Shown one piece after another: positions 26,979 through 36,390 of a DNA stretch of 64,000 nt. The stretch is from JASHVB01 sp963780805. Its GTDB lineage: Bacteria > Pseudomonadota > Alphaproteobacteria > Acetobacterales > Acetobacteraceae. Under the pieces are notes generated by a model. It was not told where the DNA came from, made no database searches, and worked only from the letters and a program-made list of their open reading frames with translations. Made by a program: the position numbers and the translations under genes. The first letter of the stretch is position 1; every line of letters starts with the position of its first letter. Location: NCBI GenBank assembly GCA_963780805.1, contig CAWADP010000009.1, forward strand, positions 310,001 through 374,000, given 5' to 3'.

Positions 26979-28472
26979 ATGAACTGCAAACTACTTGCTG
27001 CAATAGCGGTGGCCGGCAGCGTTGCGATCTCTGCGGGTGCGGGTGCACAGTCGCATTATGATTCGCTCGCGGACACGCCGTTCCAGGGCGGGTACCCGAC
27101 ACATGACGGTATCAAGACACTGCGAGACGAGTTGTTTTTCGAACGTGCCGTGCAGTCCTATATCTGGGCGCTGCCGGCGCTCAACATGGTGGCAATGAAA
27201 GAGGGCGCCGAGACGACATTCGGCAGCGGCTATAACGTGCTTGCGATCTGGAAGGATCGCCTTAACGCCAAAACCCTGGTCACGACGCCCAACTCCGACG
27301 TGATCTATGCGATGGGTTTCCTCGATCTTGCGCAGGACGGGCCGACGGTGATCGAGGTGCCTCCTGGCATACAGGGCATCCTCGACGACTTTTTCCAGCG
27401 TCCGATCTGCTCCGTCGGACAGATCGAGGGGCGCCAATGGTGCGGCGACGTCGGACTGCCCGGCCCCGACCACGGCAAGGGCGCCAAATACCTGATACTG
27501 CCCCCCGATTATAAGGGGCAAATCCCGGCGGGATACCTCGCGTTCCGCTCACGGACCTACGGTGTGATGGTCTTCTGGCGCGGCTTCTTCAACGATCCGA
27601 AGCAGCTCACAGGCCCTGTCGCAGTCATGGAAAAGACGCGTATCTATCCGCTGGGCAAGCAAGCGTCCGCGAAGAGGATGCAGTTCCCGAATGCTTCAAA
27701 CGTACCGGTCGACATGCTCTTTCCGAAGGATGGAACGGCTTTCGATATGCTGTCGCGCATCATCGACCATGAATATGTCGATCCGCAGGACATGGAGATG
27801 CGCGGCATGTTGGCCGCCCTCGGCATCATAAAAGGCAAACCATTCGCTCCGGATGCGAACGCCCGTAGGCTGCTCGATCTGGCGGCAAAGACCGCCTACA
27901 AGATGGGCCTGGCTGTGTCCTATGAGCCCCAGAGCATCGTGCCCAACGGCCTATGGTATCCGGACCGGCATTGGCTCAACGTGTTCCCGGGCAACGCGAC
28001 GTTCACCGCCGACACCTTCAACTACATTGACCCACGCACCGGCTTCTTCACCAATGCCTATTCGGCGAGCCCTGGCATGGCGATCGACATGGAGAACGTC
28101 GGGGCCAAGTATCCTGCGGCGTTCGTCGATGCCTCGGGCGCGTTTCTGTCCGGAAGCAAAAGCTACAAGCTCAATCTGCCAAAGGGCATTCCGGTGGCGC
28201 TGTTCTGGTCGGTCACCATCTACAATTCGATGACGGCAACCCTGGTACAGAACGGGCAGCCCTTTGCCTCGATCGACACCATGGACAAGCCGCCGACGAA
28301 CGCGGACCGCTCGACCGACGTCTATCTCGGCCCACAATCACCGGGCGAAGGTAAGAACTGGATCAAGACAGTCGCTGGCGAAGGCTTCTTCGTAATCTTG
28401 CGCCTGTATGGGCCGACCAAGGCCTTCTTCGACAAGAGTTGGAAGCCGAGCGACATTGAACTCATGAAGTGA
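26979..28472 (+). CDS. Exported DUF1254/DUF1214 domain protein
   Basis: A 497-residue secreted protein. The Sec signal is MNCKLLAAIAVAGSVAISAG with cleavage near GAGAQ. The DUF1254 half has YIWALPALNMVAMKEGAE, LVTTPNSDVIYAMGFLDL and EVPPGIQGILDDFFQRPI. The DUF1214 half has VALFWSVTIYNSMTATLV and ends in SWKPSDIEL. Such proteins are widespread in Proteobacteria with no proven activity. ATG 26979 is preferred over the longer frame from 26748 because it gives a signal peptide and follows CGGAG. It stands alone. Confidence 0.85.
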   Translation: MNCKLLAAIAVAGSVAISAGAGAQSHYDSLADTPFQGGYPTHDGIKTLRDELFFERAVQSYIWALPALNMVAMKEGAETTFGSGYNVLAIWKDRLNAKTLVTTPNSDVIYAMGFLDLAQDGPTVIEVPPGIQGILDDFFQRPICSVGQIEGRQWCGDVGLPGPDHGKGAKYLILPPDYKGQIPAGYLAFRSRTYGVMVFWRGFFNDPKQLTGPVAVMEKTRIYPLGKQASAKRMQFPNASNVPVDMLFPKDGTAFDMLSRIIDHEYVDPQDMEMRGMLAALGIIKGKPFAPDANARRLLDLAAKTAYKMGLAVSYEPQSIVPNGLWYPDRHWLNVFPGNATFTADTFNYIDPRTGFFTNAYSASPGMAIDMENVGAKYPAAFVDASGAFLSGSKSYKLNLPKGIPVALFWSVTIYNSMTATLVQNGQPFASIDTMDKPPTNADRSTDVYLGPQSPGEGKNWIKTVAGEGFFVILRLYGPTKAFFDKSWKPSDIELMK

Positions 28473-28845
28473 CGGCTGATCCTCATCTCGAGGCTGCCTG
28501 ATGCGCGCAGCCTGGGCGGACGCATCACGGTGTGGGCAGCGAGAGGTGGGGTCAGGATGGCTTCGCGCCGGCCTGAACCCGCTGTTCCCGTAATCGACAT
28601 CCCTGCGCTTCCTGGTGGTGGCGTCGCAGCTCGGACCAGAAAATCAGCCGACGCGGCAATAGCTGTTTCTGCGGGCCGGATTCCGCTATCAACTCCTGCT
28701 CGATGTGAATGGCTTGCGCAGCCTGCGTTATATACTGACCTGGCGCAGTACCAATGATCGGCACCATGCCGGGCGTTATGGGAGGCAAGCAAGGAGCCCC
28801 ATCATGCTCCCCGCACAACGCCGGCAACAAGGAGGGAAATGTCCA
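28473..28845. other. Intergenic region without a recognised gene
   Basis: No frame with family sequence and no clear repeat. It contains the esterase ribosome site AAGGAGGGAAATG at its end. Confidence 0.4.
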
Positions 28846-29739
28846 ATGCCCAACTCCGAAATCGACGCCATCCGGGCACAGCTTGCAGCGACCCCCAGGC
28901 CCACCGACATAGCGGGACGCCGTGCGCGTATCAACGCGCTTGGCAGCCACTACACGGTACCCGCCGATGTGCGGATCGAAGCCGTCAGCGCCAACGGTGT
29001 TGCCGCTGAATGGACCACCACGCCGGCAGCCGACACCTCGCGGGTGGTGATGTTCCTCCACGGGGGCGGGTATGTTTCGGGATCGATTGGCAGCCATCGG
29101 CACATGGTGGCGCAGCTGGGGCGCGAGGCGCAGGCTCGAACGCTGGCGCTCGACTACCAACTGGCGCCCGAACATCCTTTCCCGGCCGCATTGGAGGATA
29201 CGCTGGCGGGCTATCGTTTCCTGCTCGAGCAAGGGATCGCGCCGCAGCGCATTGCGCTGTGCGGAGAAAGCGCGGGTGGTGGGCTGGCGCTGGCGGCGAT
29301 GATTTCGCTACGCGATGCCGGTGAGCCATTGCCAGCCTGCGCTTGGCTGAGCTCCCCGTGGACTGATTTGGCGCAGAGTGGCGAGACGATGACGACCAAG
29401 AACGACGTTGATCCGCTGATCCACAAGTCCTATCTCGACGAGCTTGCCGCCGCATATCTGCACCATACTGGCGTCCGCAATCCGTTGGTGTCGCCGATAT
29501 ACGCCGAGCTGCACTCCCTGCCGCCGCTGTTGATCCATGTTGGCTCGGCGGAAACACTGCTCGATGATTCCGTGCGCATTGCCGCCGTCGCCGGTGCCGC
29601 AGGCGTGCGGGTGACGCTCGATATATGGCCGGACATGATCCACGCGTTCTCGTTGTTCTACCCCGAGGTTGCGGTGGCGCGGCAGGCGTTGGCGCAGGTC
29701 GGCGGGTTTGTGCAGGCAATGACCGGGGTCATGCGGTGA
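28846..29739 (+). CDS. Alpha/beta hydrolase, hormone-sensitive-lipase type esterase
   Basis: A 297-residue esterase of family IV. The oxyanion-hole motif is MFLHGGGYVSGS, the nucleophile Ser lies in GESAGGGLAL, Asp in the segment near HVGSAETLLDDS, and His in DMIHAFSLF. It likely hydrolyses short-chain esters in the cytosol. AAGGAGGG precedes the ATG. It ends tail to tail with, and overlaps by 11 bases, the RHH protein gene on the other strand. Confidence 0.88.
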   Translation: MPNSEIDAIRAQLAATPRPTDIAGRRARINALGSHYTVPADVRIEAVSANGVAAEWTTTPAADTSRVVMFLHGGGYVSGSIGSHRHMVAQLGREAQARTLALDYQLAPEHPFPAALEDTLAGYRFLLEQGIAPQRIALCGESAGGGLALAAMISLRDAGEPLPACAWLSSPWTDLAQSGETMTTKNDVDPLIHKSYLDELAAAYLHHTGVRNPLVSPIYAELHSLPPLLIHVGSAETLLDDSVRIAAVAGAAGVRVTLDIWPDMIHAFSLFYPEVAVARQALAQVGGFVQAMTGVMR

Positions 29740-30037
29740 TTGGGGGATTGCCGAAGGTGCGCCGCAGCACGATCGATGCTTTGCAAGTCGTTAGGGTGCG
29801 AATGGACGCGGCGCAGATCTCCCCGCCGCGTGCCGGGTTTGCGGAGAAGGTCTGATACCAAGCGCCGAGCGCCCGCGCTGCTCGCGCGGCAAAGGTTCGC
29901 CCGGCATCCGCTTGCGCCCCAACATGAGCCGCCACCAGCGTCGCGATATACTGGTTGAGACTGACACCTGCCCTGATCGCGTGGGCGGTGGCCATCGCAT
30001 TCAGTGCCTCGGGGAGGCGCAGCCGGAGAGTCGTCAT
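29729..30037 (-). CDS. Ribbon-helix-helix (HicB/Arc-like) protein, solitary antitoxin candidate
   Basis: A 102-residue protein whose first 50 residues look like a ribbon-helix-helix domain: TTLRLRLPEALN, then AIRAGVSLNQYIATLVAAHV. Similar proteins are annotated as HicB-family antitoxins. No HicA-type toxin gene is adjacent, so it is an orphan. The C-terminal 40 residues overlap the esterase end and may not be conserved. Confidence 0.6.
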   Translation of the reverse strand: MTTLRLRLPEALNAMATAHAIRAGVSLNQYIATLVAAHVGAQADAGRTFAARAARALGAWYQTFSANPARGGEICAASIRTLTTCKASIVLRRTFGNPPITA

Positions 30038-30124
30038 GACCGCAATCTCCCCAGCACCGCTGCCGGGCGTTCCACCGCAATGCCAAAGCGAGCGGCACCG
30101 GCACTCCTGTCACCGACGTTGATC

Positions 30125-30209
30125 TGTCATTGCGAACACAGCCAGGCAATCTCCCACGAATAACGTGGCTAACCTCGCAGGCGACTGCTTCGCTGCACTC
30201 GCAATGACA
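30125..30209. repeat. Dispersed ~85-bp hairpin element, copy 1
   Basis: It begins TGTCATTGCGA and ends TCGCAATGACA, with inner arms GGCAATCTCC and GACTGCTTCGCTGC. Two more copies lie at 45123-45204 and 51969-52052. It sits before hpaB and is non-coding. Confidence 0.85.
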
Positions 30210-30314
30210 CTTCGGGGTCGGGCAACAACCGTCAGCGCCGCATCCGCCCGCATCGTTGTCCTCCCCCGGTCCCTGTCCTACCCTCCCCCACCAACCGCCA
30301 GGAGGGTAGCAGAA

Positions 30315-31766
30315 ATGCCGGCGCGCACCGGACGGCAATACCTGGAAGGCATGCGGGCCAACGAGCGGGAAGTCTGGCTCGACGGCGAACGCGTCCAAGA
30401 CGTCACCACGCATCCCGGCCTGCGTGGCGGCGCTCACGCGGTGGCGGCGCTCTACGACATGCAGCACGACGCCCGCACCCGCGAGGAGATGGTCTTCATC
30501 CCGCCGGAGGGCGGCGAACCCGCCGGCCTGTCCTTCATCATCCCGCGCACCCGCGACGACCTGGAACGCCGCCGCGTCATGATGCTGCACTGGGCCCGCG
30601 CCACCTGCGGCATGATGGGCCGCTCGCCCGACTTCATGAACGTCACCTACGCCTGCTGGGCCGGCGCCGCCGACTATTTCGGCGCGGACCGCCCCGAGTT
30701 CGGCGAGAACATGCGGCGCTACCACCGCTTCATCCGCGACAACGACCTGACCCTGACCCATTCCCTGATCAACCTGCAGCGCAGCCGCACTGTCTCCGGA
30801 TTGTTCAATCTGGAGGAAGGCACCGCGTTGCAGGTGATGCGCGAGACCGACGCCGGCATCGTCGTGCGCGGCGCCCGCGTGCTGGCGACGCTGGGCCCGA
30901 TCTCCGACGAGATCGGCGTCTATGCCCCCCGGGCAGCGCAGCACAAGGAGGGCCACAACCCCTTCGTCATGAGCTTCGCCATCCCCTGCGGCACACCGGG
31001 CCTGCGCTTCCTCTGCCGCGAGAGCTTCGCCACCGGCACGCATTTCGACCACCCGCTCGCGTCGCGCTTCGAGGAAATGGACTGCATCGTCTTCTTCGAC
31101 GACGTGCTGGTCCCGTGGGAGCGTGTCTTCATGCTCTATGACGTGGAGCGGCTGAACATGACGGCGCAGCGCACGCATTCCTCGGCGCACAGCGCGCATC
31201 AGGGTGCCACGAAGAACCTGGCGAAATGCGAGTTCGTGCTCGGCCTGGCCCTGCTGATGACGGAAACGCTGGGCAACGCGCACCTGCCAGGGGTGGAGGA
31301 GAAGCTGGCCGAGCTGATGCTGACCACGGTGCTGATGAAGGCCTGCATGCGCGCCGGCGAGGCTGACGCGAAACTCGACGAATGGGGCGTGATGACCCCC
31401 GACATCCTGCCGATCGAGAGCACCCGCAACCTGTTCATGACCGCCTATCCCCGGATGGTGGAGATCGTCCAGTTGCTCGGTTCGTCGAGCTTCCTGCTGA
31501 CCCCGAGCGAAAAGGATCTGGCGGGCCCGCTGGCGGGCCACATCGAGCAATACCTGGCCACCGAAAGCACCCCGGCGCGCGAACGGGTCAAGTTGTTCCA
31601 TCTGGCGAAGGACGTGGCGATCAGTGCGTTCGGCAACCGGCAGGTGTTGTACGAACGCTTCTTCGCCAGTGATCCGTTGACCCGCGCGCGGGTGCTGAAC
31701 GCGATCTTCCCGAAGCAGGAGATGAAGCAGCGCGTGCTCGACTTCCTGCAGCGGGACGATGACTGA
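30315..31766 (+). CDS. 4-hydroxyphenylacetate 3-hydroxylase family oxygenase (HpaB-like)
   Basis: A 483-residue FADH2-dependent monooxygenase large component that adds a hydroxyl ortho to a phenolic OH. Family blocks include GRQYLEGMRANEREVWLDGE, SPDFMNVTYACWAG, RPEFGENMRRYHRFIRDND and DCIVFFDDVLVPWERVF. It needs a flavin reductase (HpaC), which is not in the immediate neighbourhood. AGGAGGGTAGCAGAA precedes ATG 30315. The next gene on the strand is a VOC dioxygenase-like protein, consistent with hydroxylation followed by ring cleavage. Confidence 0.88.
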   Translation: MPARTGRQYLEGMRANEREVWLDGERVQDVTTHPGLRGGAHAVAALYDMQHDARTREEMVFIPPEGGEPAGLSFIIPRTRDDLERRRVMMLHWARATCGMMGRSPDFMNVTYACWAGAADYFGADRPEFGENMRRYHRFIRDNDLTLTHSLINLQRSRTVSGLFNLEEGTALQVMRETDAGIVVRGARVLATLGPISDEIGVYAPRAAQHKEGHNPFVMSFAIPCGTPGLRFLCRESFATGTHFDHPLASRFEEMDCIVFFDDVLVPWERVFMLYDVERLNMTAQRTHSSAHSAHQGATKNLAKCEFVLGLALLMTETLGNAHLPGVEEKLAELMLTTVLMKACMRAGEADAKLDEWGVMTPDILPIESTRNLFMTAYPRMVEIVQLLGSSSFLLTPSEKDLAGPLAGHIEQYLATESTPARERVKLFHLAKDVAISAFGNRQVLYERFFASDPLTRARVLNAIFPKQEMKQRVLDFLQRDDD

Positions 31767-31882
31767 AACTGCATGCACATGCGCGCGTCCATGCACATGT
31801 CATTGCCCATCGACCACCGGCCGGCCACGGCCGGCCCGATTCAGGGCAACGGCGATCGGAGCAGAGGCTTCCTCCTCCCCTT

Positions 31883-31924
31883 GGGGGAGGGGTCGAACAT
31901 AGGGCATGTTTCGACCCCTCCCCC
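31883..31924 (+). terminator. Strong hairpin downstream of hpaB
   Basis: GGGGGAGGGGTCGAA pairs perfectly with TTCGACCCCTCCCCC over 15 bases around a 12-base loop. Related CCCTCCCACAAGGGGAG text follows it and recurs at 41023-41106. It probably ends the hpaB transcript. Confidence 0.55.
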
Positions 31925-32019
31925 AGCCCCGCCCACAAGGGGAGGGGAGACCTTGTATCTTGCTTCTCGCAATCACAGCCTTGCACAATGACAGCCTTGT
32001 AAGACAGAGGGAACCCACA

Positions 32020-32532
32020 ATGAGCACACGACCGAAACACCTTGGCCACGTCAATCTGTATGTGCGCAATGCCGAACGTTCAAAGCAGTGGTATGAGGAC
32101 GTGCTGGGTCTGCACGTCTATGATTTCCGCCCCGGCTGGGCGGCGTTCATGTCGGCCGATACCGAGAAGTCGCATGAAGTGGCACTCATGCAGGTGGGCG
32201 ACGACGCGCCGCTGCAGCAGAAGGGGCAGGTCGGGCTGAACCACCTCGCGTTCATGATGGAAAGCCTGGGCGACCTGGCGACAATCTACCGGCGCATGAA
32301 GGACAAGGGCGTGAAGATCGACCGAGTCGTGGACCACGGCCTGTCGTTGGGCATCTATTTCCGCGACCCGGACGGCAATGGACTGGAGGTTTCCTACGAA
32401 CTGCCGCGCGATCAGTGGCCGAGGCAGGAAGCGGTATTCCAGCGCGATGTCGTCGGGCTGGGCAAGTTCCCCGGGCCGTGGGACGAAGACATGGGCGTCC
32501 ACGCGCGCACGACGGAACGCGCGACCGTTTAG
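32020..32532 (+). CDS. VOC superfamily protein, extradiol (catechol 2,3-) dioxygenase-like
   Basis: A 170-residue vicinal-oxygen-chelate protein. Metal ligands fit HVNLYVRN near the start, GLNHLAFMM in the middle, and Glu in YFRDPDGNGLEVSYE. These resemble one-domain extradiol dioxygenases and glyoxalase-type enzymes. With hpaB just upstream it may cleave a catechol-type product, but this is inferred from context. Confidence 0.75.
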   Translation: MSTRPKHLGHVNLYVRNAERSKQWYEDVLGLHVYDFRPGWAAFMSADTEKSHEVALMQVGDDAPLQQKGQVGLNHLAFMMESLGDLATIYRRMKDKGVKIDRVVDHGLSLGIYFRDPDGNGLEVSYELPRDQWPRQEAVFQRDVVGLGKFPGPWDEDMGVHARTTERATV

Positions 32533-32708
32533 CATCGGCGCCCGTATAGCCGACACGGCTGCAGCGGCGCATCCATCGCTGCCGGCAGCGCCGAGCGGTA
32601 GTGTTCGGCTGCTCGCCGGAATGCGATAGGCGGCGGGCGGGGCCACGCTGTCGTGCGGCGCGCAGCGGTGCTACGCTGTGGTCGTATGCGCAAGCTTGGC
32701 CGGACAGC

Positions 32709-33263
32709 ATGATCCGCTTCATCGGTCGATGGGTGGCCGATTGCCTGGAGCTCATCTTCATGCTCGCCGGCGCGCTACTGTTCATGCAGGTTCCGGCGGT
32801 GACGCACACCTACGCCGTGGCGTTGCAGCAGGTCGCGCAGGATGCGCGTCGCGACATCGACCAGCGTGAGGCCAATGCGCGGCAATACTATCACCTGCCG
32901 CCGGACGCGGGCGACGCCGTCGTGATCAGGGCGCTGCGCCCGGTGGAACCCTCCAACGCCGAGGCGCTGCAACAGTCGGTGTCGAACGCGGCCATGTTCT
33001 CCGACACGCAGGCGCGCATCGGTGCCGCGTCGGTACTCGACCAGCCGATAACAGCGGTGTGGGACGCCGTGCAGCGTCCCGACCCCGCCAAGCTTGCCGT
33101 GCTGCGGACCAGTCTCGACACCTATGTCCCACAGATCGCTTTGGGACTCGCAGCGGCCGTCTATGGGATCGCCGGCCTGCTCATCGGCGGATTGCTCGGA
33201 CATTCGCTGTCGGCCGTGCCTGGGGCGGTGACTGGGTCACGCCGGTCCCGACGCACGGCGTGA
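32709..33263 (+). CDS. DUF2937 family membrane protein
   Basis: A 184-residue inner-membrane protein with one membrane segment at the N-terminus (ELIFMLAGALLFMQVPAV), a soluble helical middle rich in Gln and Ala, and one or two segments at the C-terminus (IALGLAAAVYGIAGLLIGGLLG). The layout matches DUF2937. Role unknown. The start ATG 32709 gives the expected N-terminus; upstream frame extensions do not. Confidence 0.65.
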   Translation: MIRFIGRWVADCLELIFMLAGALLFMQVPAVTHTYAVALQQVAQDARRDIDQREANARQYYHLPPDAGDAVVIRALRPVEPSNAEALQQSVSNAAMFSDTQARIGAASVLDQPITAVWDAVQRPDPAKLAVLRTSLDTYVPQIALGLAAAVYGIAGLLIGGLLGHSLSAVPGAVTGSRRSRRTA

Positions 33264-33412
33264 TGCCGCTATCCCTGCTTCTAACGAACCGCGTGCGCAT
33301 GCGGCGCTCGGAGTTATACCAGGCAGCGAAATGGTCGACTTACCGTCGGCGTAGCCGAAGCCGCACGAGGCAGCGCAATTCGCCGCGCTCGGTATTGTCA
33401 TTCCAATGGAAA

Positions 33413-34657
33413 CTATACGTCCAGGAACACCGTCTCCCCGTCGCCTTGTAGCCGGATATCCATCCGCCACACCACTGCCCCCGATGGCGTCCCCGCCGGC
33501 TGCGCGATCAGCGTGCCACGCCGTGCGGGGTCCTCGATCGACATCAGCAGCGGGTCGGTCTCGTTCAGCGCCTCGCCTTTGAAATAGGCGCGCGTCACCA
33601 GCCCGCGCATCAGCCCACGCGACATCACGCAGATCGCGATGTGCGGCGCCTGCAGCGCGTTGCCCCGCCCGGGCACCGGACCTGGCTTCACCGTCACGAA
33701 CCGGAACTCACCCCGCGTATCCGTCTTGCTGCGGCCGAAACCCGGGAAGCTGTCGGACGCCGGAGGATCGGCCTGCCAGATCTCCACGCAGGCATCAGCG
33801 CAAGGCGCACCGTCGCCGTCGTAAACGGCGCCGGTCAGTGTCACCTTCTCGCCAGCCGCGCCGAAGCGCGTCAGGTCCGCCCAGCTCGGGTCCTCCAGCA
33901 GGTGCCAGAACGGGCCGACGGTCTGGCTGGCGGTGGCGATCGGCATCGGCCTCAGGCCTCCATCGGTGTGGCGCCGCGGCCGCGCAGTACCGATGTCCCA
34001 CCGGTAGCCGAGCGCATAGTCCGGCTCGGTCAGCTCCAGCTCGAACCCCGCGACCAGGCGTTGCCGCGCCTCTCCGTCGGCGGTGCCGTTATAGATCGGG
34101 TCGTAGGCCAGCAGCGGATCGCCCGGGAAATACATCTGCGTCACGAGCCGCGTGGCGAAGGCTGGCCCGAACAGGGAAAAGTGGATGTGGTTGGGGCGCC
34201 AGGCGTTGCGGTGGTTGGGCCACGGATAGGCGCCCGGGCGGATCGTCAGTAGCCGGTAGCGGCCTTCGGCATCGGTGAACACCCGCCCGGCGCCCCGGAA
34301 GTTCGGATCGAGCGGCGCGTCATGCTGGTCACCCGGATGGTCGTAGCGGCCGGTGGCGTTGGCCTGCCAGATCTCGACCATGGTGTTTGGAACGGGGCGT
34401 CCGTCTTCGTCCATCACCGTGCCGGCGACGATGATGCGCTCGCCGATCGCGGGCTTCCCGGTGGTGTTGGTGGTCAGGTCGTCGGACGACGGGAAGCGCA
34501 GCGCCGAGAAGCTCGGGCCCGTGGTTTCGGTGACCGTCTGCGGCAGAGCGTGCAGGGGCCGCTTCGGGTGCCGCTTCCGCGTGCTGCCATAGGCGGGCGT
34601 GTCGTAGTCCGGTTGCGTGCCGGGCTTGTACGGGCGGAAAGGGATCGGGTCGCTCAT
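33413..34657 (-). CDS. pcaH: Protocatechuate 3,4-dioxygenase, beta and alpha chains read as one frame
   Basis: An intradiol dioxygenase that opens protocatechuate to 3-carboxy-cis,cis-muconate. The first ~230 residues are PcaH: the Fe(III) ligands are Tyr in GRYDHPGDQ, Tyr in GAYPWPNHRN and two His in WRPNHIHFS. The rest is PcaG, from MPIATASQTVGPF (ATG 33946). They are normally separate genes. Dropping one base at 33990-33991 gives PcaH its usual end (DIVLRGRGATPMEA, stop at 33954-33952), five bases before the pcaG ATG. The fusion is therefore most likely a +1 artefact. A GGAG precedes ATG 34657. Confidence 0.88.
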   Translation of the reverse strand: MSDPIPFRPYKPGTQPDYDTPAYGSTRKRHPKRPLHALPQTVTETTGPSFSALRFPSSDDLTTNTTGKPAIGERIIVAGTVMDEDGRPVPNTMVEIWQANATGRYDHPGDQHDAPLDPNFRGAGRVFTDAEGRYRLLTIRPGAYPWPNHRNAWRPNHIHFSLFGPAFATRLVTQMYFPGDPLLAYDPIYNGTADGEARQRLVAGFELELTEPDYALGYRWDIGTARPRRHTDGGLRPMPIATASQTVGPFWHLLEDPSWADLTRFGAAGEKVTLTGAVYDGDGAPCADACVEIWQADPPASDSFPGFGRSKTDTRGEFRFVTVKPGPVPGRGNALQAPHIAICVMSRGLMRGLVTRAYFKGEALNETDPLLMSIEDPARRGTLIAQPAGTPSGAVVWRMDIRLQGDGETVFLDV

Positions 34658-34824
34658 CGTTGCGCTCCGTTCGAAGGGCGCCGTACGGTGTCATAGCGGC
34701 CCCCGGGGTGCAATAAGGGCACAGTAAGGGCGCGATGCGATGGGGCAATCGGGTGAAGCACTTTCCGAACGAAACCGTGCGCGATGACAGTCTGCCGGCG
34801 CCGCATGACTGACGGCCGAACGCA

Positions 34825-34884
34825 GGGGCAAGTGGCGCAGAGGCAAGTGGCGCAGAGGCGAGTGGCGCAGGGGCAAATGGCAAT
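34825..34884. repeat. 15-bp tandem repeat, four copies
   Basis: GGGGCAAGTGGCGCA-type units occur four times (starts at 34825, 34840, 34855, 34870), the last one worn. The flanks share ACGGCCGAACGCAGGG at about 34812 and 34929. The surrounding 360 bases hold no gene. Confidence 0.85.
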
Positions 34885-35020
34885 GACCGATGCCAGCCGG
34901 GGTGCCGACGCCCTATGAGTTACGATGAGTCACGGCCGAACGCAGGGCCAACGCCCCGTCTCTGCTCCGGCCCGCCCGCTCGACGCGGCGCAATCCCATG
35001 CGCCGGTCCGGCGGCGTGCG

Positions 35021-35494
35021 TCAGGCGGGCCTTGGTTCACCGGTTGTGCCCGCTTCGGTCGCCACGCCGACCCGCAGCAGCGCCGACAGCGCGGAGCGCG
35101 GCTGCACCAGGTCCGCCAGAGTGTAGCGGTCAAGCGTCGCCAGGAATGCCCGCAACGCCTCCTCCACGGCCCCGGCCACCACGCATTCGGGCTGGATGAC
35201 GCAGATCGCCGCGGAGCCGAAGCAGGGCATCAGCTCCAGGTCCGGCTCGGCGCGGCGTACCACCGCGCCGACATTGATCTCGCTGGCGGGCCGCGCCAGC
35301 CGCAGCCCGCCGCGCTGGCCGCGCACGGTGATCACGTCGCCGGACAGCGCGAGCTGGTGCACCACCTTCATCAGGTGGTTGGTGGAGATCTGATAGGCGC
35401 TGGCGACGTCGGAGATCGTCACCAGGGTATCCGGCCGCAACGCCAGGTAGATCAGGGTGCGCAGCGTGTAGTCGGTGAATACTGTCAACCGCAT
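35021..35494 (-). CDS. nsrR: Rrf2-family transcriptional repressor, NsrR-like
   Basis: A 157-residue Rrf2 protein. The winged helix (MRLTVFTDYTLRTLIYLAL, YQISTNHLMKVVHQLALSG, GLRLARP) is followed by three cysteines in PCFGSAAICVIQPEC, the pattern that holds the Fe-S cluster in NsrR. NsrR senses nitric oxide and represses detoxification genes such as hmp or nor. None of those genes lies beside it here, so its targets must be elsewhere. Confidence 0.85.
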   Translation of the reverse strand: MRLTVFTDYTLRTLIYLALRPDTLVTISDVASAYQISTNHLMKVVHQLALSGDVITVRGQRGGLRLARPASEINVGAVVRRAEPDLELMPCFGSAAICVIQPECVVAGAVEEALRAFLATLDRYTLADLVQPRSALSALLRVGVATEAGTTGEPRPA

Positions 35495-35631
35495 GGGCGT
35501 TCCCTGTCCCGGGTGGCCTGAAGCTGGCCGATGCTTTCACTGGCGTCGTCACGGCCGTCGTCACGGCCGAGGCAATTCGCCTGGTCGCGGTGGCGGCACG
35601 AGACGATGTCGGTTTGAATAAAGCGCAATTT

Positions 35632-35697
35632 TATACCTGTAACAATAGAGCGCCACCATATATGTACCATGAAAGACGTGCAGAAAGTACAGGTATA
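35632..35697. promoter_or_regulatory. Inverted 9-mer pair in the AT-rich region upstream of nsrR
   Basis: TATACCTGT (35632-35640) and ACAGGTATA (35689-35697) are exact inverted copies 48 bases apart in an unusually AT-rich stretch between the UDG gene and nsrR. They could be operator half-sites or part of a looped structure. No regulator is assigned. Confidence 0.35.
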
Positions 35698-35717
35698 CCT
35701 GGGCAACTCCGGGGTGT

Positions 35718-36359
35718 TCAAACCAGAAACGACAGCAGGTCTTGTACCACTGCTTCAAACATCGCAGTCGTCAGGCGGCGAGTATTCGTATTCAGCCGCG
35801 ACACGTGGTAGCTATCCGCCAGACGCAGCCCATCCGGCAGGGCGTGGATCGCGCCATGTGCAAAACGCGCATGGCTGCTTCGCAACCCACGCGCACGCAA
35901 CACGGCGGCGTGTGCCACTCCTCCCAGAGCCAGCACGCAGGCCAGCCGCGGCATCGCGATCATCTCCGCCGCCAGGAAGCCATTGCAGGCGCCGATCTCC
36001 TGCGGCTTCGGCAGGTTGGCGGGCGGTACGCAGCGCACCGCGTTGGTGACCCGGCAGTTGACCAGCGTGAGGCCGTCGGCTGGATCGGCGCGGTAGTCGC
36101 CCAGCGCCAGACCGAAGCGCAGCAGCGTCTGGTAGAGCAAGGTACCGGCGAAGTCGCCGGTGAAGGGACGGCCTGTGCGGTTGGCTCCGCGCACGCCGGG
36201 AGCGAGGCCGACGATCAGAAGCGGGGCGTCGAGCCTGCCGAAACTGGGCACCGGCGCATTGAACCAGTCGGGGTTGGCGCCGCGGTTGGCGTCGCGGTAG
36301 CCGGCAAGGCGTGGGCAAAGCGGGCAGTCACGCTCGGGTGCTGCCGGGGCAGTCGCCAC
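35718..36359 (-). CDS. Uracil-DNA glycosylase, family 5 (UdgB-like)
   Basis: A DNA-repair enzyme that removes uracil and other deaminated bases. Fe-S cysteines fit DCPLCPRL and NCRVTNAVRCVPP. The active-site region is LLIVGLAPGVRGANRTGRPF, and the C-terminal HVSRLNTN motif is typical. GTG 36359 is chosen because the frame further upstream (to 36479) is only repeat-derived sequence overlapping another gene. Length is then 213 residues, normal for the family. Confidence 0.85.
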   Translation of the reverse strand: MATAPAAPERDCPLCPRLAGYRDANRGANPDWFNAPVPSFGRLDAPLLIVGLAPGVRGANRTGRPFTGDFAGTLLYQTLLRFGLALGDYRADPADGLTLVNCRVTNAVRCVPPANLPKPQEIGACNGFLAAEMIAMPRLACVLALGGVAHAAVLRARGLRSSHARFAHGAIHALPDGLRLADSYHVSRLNTNTRRLTTAMFEAVVQDLLSFLV

Positions 36360-36390
36360 GGTCGCGGCAGGAGGATCAGTGGCAGGCGGA

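Noticed and set aside
29658..31796. 712-codon minus-strand frame
   Set aside because: It is the antisense shadow of hpaB in a high-GC region.
33413..34657. A natural PcaHG fusion protein
   Set aside because: One surplus base exactly explains it and restores the standard ends of both genes.
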